Part shown: one piece after another, positions 47,526 through 64,000 of the stretch
Layout of the letters: every line of letters begins with the position of its first letter
How positions within the stretch are numbered: the first letter of the stretch is position 1
Source: Piliocolobus tephrosceles
Lineage: Eukaryota; Chordata; Mammalia; Primates; Cercopithecidae
Length of the DNA stretch: 64,000 nt
NCBI RefSeq assembly: GCF_002776525.5
Contig: NC_045434.1
Location: forward strand, 198,295,390 to 198,359,389
Direction of reading: 5' to 3'
Notes under the pieces: generated by a model
What the model was told of the DNA's origin: nothing
Seen by the model: the letters and a program-made list of their open reading frames with translations, nothing else
The model's database searches: none
Translations under genes and position numbers: made by a program

Positions 47526-47829
47526 GGCTGTTCACGGTGGCTCATGCCTGTAATCCCAGCACTTTGGGAGGCCAAGGCGGGTGGATTACAAGGTTAGGAG
47601 TTCGAGACCAGCCTGGCCAATATGGTGAAACCCTGTCTCTACTAAAAATACAAAAATTAGCCAAGCGTGATGGTGGGCACCTGTAGTCCCAGCTACTCGG
47701 GAAGCTGAGGCAGGAGAATTGCTTGAACCCAGGAGGCGGAGGTTGCAGTGAGCAAAGATCACGCCACTGCACTCCAGCCTGGGTAACAGAGTGAGGCTCC
47801 ATCTCAAGAAAAAAAAAAAAAAAAAAAAA
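47526..47829 (+). mobile_element. Alu SINE (AluS-like) between the two genes
   Basis: Plus-strand Alu from 'ggctgttcacggtggctcatg' to a 20-A tail. It lies between the two candidate poly(A) signals of STPG1. Confidence 0.9.
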
Positions 47830-47874
47830 GATAAAAGAAAGCAAGCCTGAATCTGTGATTTGTTCTCTAAGGAA

Positions 47875-47880
47875 AATAAA
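47875..47880 (+). promoter_or_regulatory. Candidate distal STPG1 poly(A) signal AATAAA
   Basis: 'ggaaaataaaggccttg' is a canonical hexamer with GT-rich sequence downstream. If used, the STPG1 transcript would end about 0.5 kb from the GRHL3 3' end. Confidence 0.35.
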
Positions 47881-48429
47881 GGCCTTGACTTGTAGCATTT
47901 GTCAATCTCTGACTGTCACCATGGCTGATTTCAGTGTGCCAACATGACCACACTGCTGCAGAGTTTGGAAGACGTGTGCGATTGCTTCTGTGAGCTGTAG
48001 GAGCTGGCTCTGGGGAAAGTGGCTTGGCCTAGAGAATAGGGGCAGAGCTGGCACAAGACTCAGGTCATGTGGCTCCCAGCCTTGGGTGCTGCCTGCTGGC
48101 CCCAGCTGTGAGGTCCTCTTCAAGCTCATTCTGCACCCTTACCAGGACTTTCTCTTCAGAGTCAATGATCCTGAGGTTGTAACATTCAAAGACAAACATC
48201 TGGGCATCAGGAATCTGCTGCCTCCCAGAGGCGGCGCCTCTGCTCCACTGGTGCCCTGCACGTCCCCGCATCCTTCAAGTCCGAGACAACCGGCTGTCAG
48301 CACAGAGCCAGAGCGAAGGGAGAAAGAGGAGCAAGACCCCGACCACTGTGGCCCTCTCTTCCCAACAGACTCTCCCAAAAGGAACGAGTGCAGCATGTGA
48401 AGTAATGTGACGTAACACATAGGTAGATT

Positions 48430-48435
48430 TTTATT
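48430..48435 (-). promoter_or_regulatory. GRHL3 poly(A) signal AATAAA (minus strand)
   Basis: Plus-strand TTTATT reads AATAAA on the minus strand in 'gtatttagtaataaaaatctacc'. Downstream on the minus strand, 'tatgtgttacgtcac' is the T/G-rich element. Confidence 0.7.
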
Positions 48436-48562
48436 ACTAAATACACGTGAGTATACAAAATGCATCACTGAATAACAGCTAAAAAAAAAGCCCAAGAAAT
48501 GTGAAATACACATTTTTTGAAATGATAAAAACATATCCATGAAAAATATAAAATGTTGCATA

Positions 48563-48570
48563 TATGTACA
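48563..48570 (-). promoter_or_regulatory. Pumilio-type site UGUACAUA in GRHL3 3'UTR
   Basis: The minus strand reads TGTACATA, which fits the PUM1/PUM2 recognition octamer UGUANAUA. It sits in an A/T-rich, accessible stretch about 130 nt before the poly(A) signal. Confidence 0.45.
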
Positions 48571-49225
48571 ATATATTTATATATATATAACATAAATGAA
48601 AATCGTAAATAAGAAATGTATACAACAGTAAGTGGCAAGGCAGTAGTTTTACACAGCGGTCACTTTGTTCCAGTCAGTCGTTGGTGCTATTTACATCTTG
48701 CGTTGAGGAAGTCTGAGAAAGAGACTCCACTATAGTGTCTTTTAAGTCATTTGCACTGAAAATCAAGAGTTTTCAAGTTAACTGACCAAAGGGTGAGAAA
48801 TCCTTTGTCTGAAGTTGAAGACGGAGAGTGGGAGCCGCACCAGCTGGCGTGATGCTGCGGGAGGGAGCGTGTGCCGCCACCATCTTAACGGGCAGCCTGC
48901 AGGAGCGCCACTGCAGACAGGGTCTTGGGAGGAGGGAACAGTCTTCTGGGTAGGTAGTAACCACAGTGACATTGTTTTGGGCTACAGGAGGCACTGGCAG
49001 GAAGTTCAGGGAGCAGATTCAAGCATGCCATGGGGGTTCAGGCCAGGGAATCCCCCAGGTCTCTCCCTGGCCCTGACGTCTATGGGTCTGCGACTCAAGG
49101 GCCTCTTCCCTCAGGGAAGGCATTCAAGTAACAGCGCTGAGGCATGTGGAGAGGTTGTGTGTGGCATGGGGCCACGTCCCTGCTGGCCCCTTGCAGGTTG
49201 TGAGGGTTTGGATGCTCAAGAGGCC

Positions 49226-63928
<14,703 letters not shown>

Positions 63929-64000
63929 TCAGGAAGGAAGGGATCTGGGGCCACTTGACTGGGCCTCACTCGTGGCAGGGGCATACATCCTCTCCCCCAA

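Larger units (their letters stand above)
48410..49225 (-). other. GRHL3: GRHL3 3'UTR
   Basis: About 815 nt between the GRHL3 stop and the poly(A) signal at 48430-48435. The distal half is A/T-rich and well suited to RNA-binding sites; a Pumilio-type octamer lies at 48563-48570. The length is inferred from the hexamer and agrees with the known size of the human 3'UTR as I remember it. Confidence 0.65.

Overview
This window is nuclear DNA from a primate, and most likely from an Old World monkey of the macaque or baboon type. It is dense in Alu elements. Several of the youngest, at 6341-6656, 8611-8917, 43029-43349 and 52486-52792, carry the variant reading 'gtggccggatctcagctc' (or its complement), which I associate with the cercopithecoid AluYR subfamilies rather than human AluY. 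The coding exons are split by large introns with GT-AG borders. A run of exactly 100 N marks an assembly gap.

Two genes lie tail to tail. On the plus strand, the complete coding part of STPG1 (sperm-tail PG-rich repeat containing 1; C1orf201/MAPO2) runs from its ATG at 3628 to its stop at 45488. It has eight coding exons whose phases fit exactly and encode 334 residues. On the minus strand, the 3' half of GRHL3 (grainyhead-like transcription factor 3) enters from the right edge. Nine exons between 63900 and 49226 encode its last ~284 residues: the end of the Grh/CP2 DNA-binding domain, a linker, and the C-terminal dimerisation domain. In human these two genes are convergent neighbours on 1p36.11, so the window shows that block in inverted orientation. 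The upstream part of STPG1 (promoter, possibly more 5'UTR exons) and the 5' half of GRHL3 lie outside.

Layout. 1-3338: a dispersed repeat of unknown name, then an old plus-strand L1 interrupted by two Alus and followed by a third. 3560-3697: first coding exon of STPG1. 4500-10540: a large old minus-strand L1 with two Alu insertions and an inserted block of opposite-strand L1. 12460-45488: STPG1 exons 2-8 in introns filled with Alu, MIR and hAT relics, a local 93-bp duplication and a palindromic transposon relic. 45489-49225: the two 3'UTRs and the short intergenic space. 49226-63900: GRHL3, whose GC-rich introns are poor in Alu but rich in MIR and hold two minisatellites, one about 26 bp from the splice donor of a 35-nt exon.

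The two genes have unrelated jobs: STPG1 is a PG-rich-repeat protein linked to the sperm tail and to apoptosis, and GRHL3 is an epithelial transcription factor. Their link here is positional. I found no convincing new protein-coding gene or system. The oddities worth a second look are the 93-bp duplication, the minisatellite beside the GRHL3 microexon, the L1 inversion block, inverted Alus around STPG1 exons 5 and 6, a CpG-dense patch in an intron, and long read-through ORFs in GRHL3 introns. Repeat boundaries were read by eye and may be off by several bases; exon borders were checked by reading frame.
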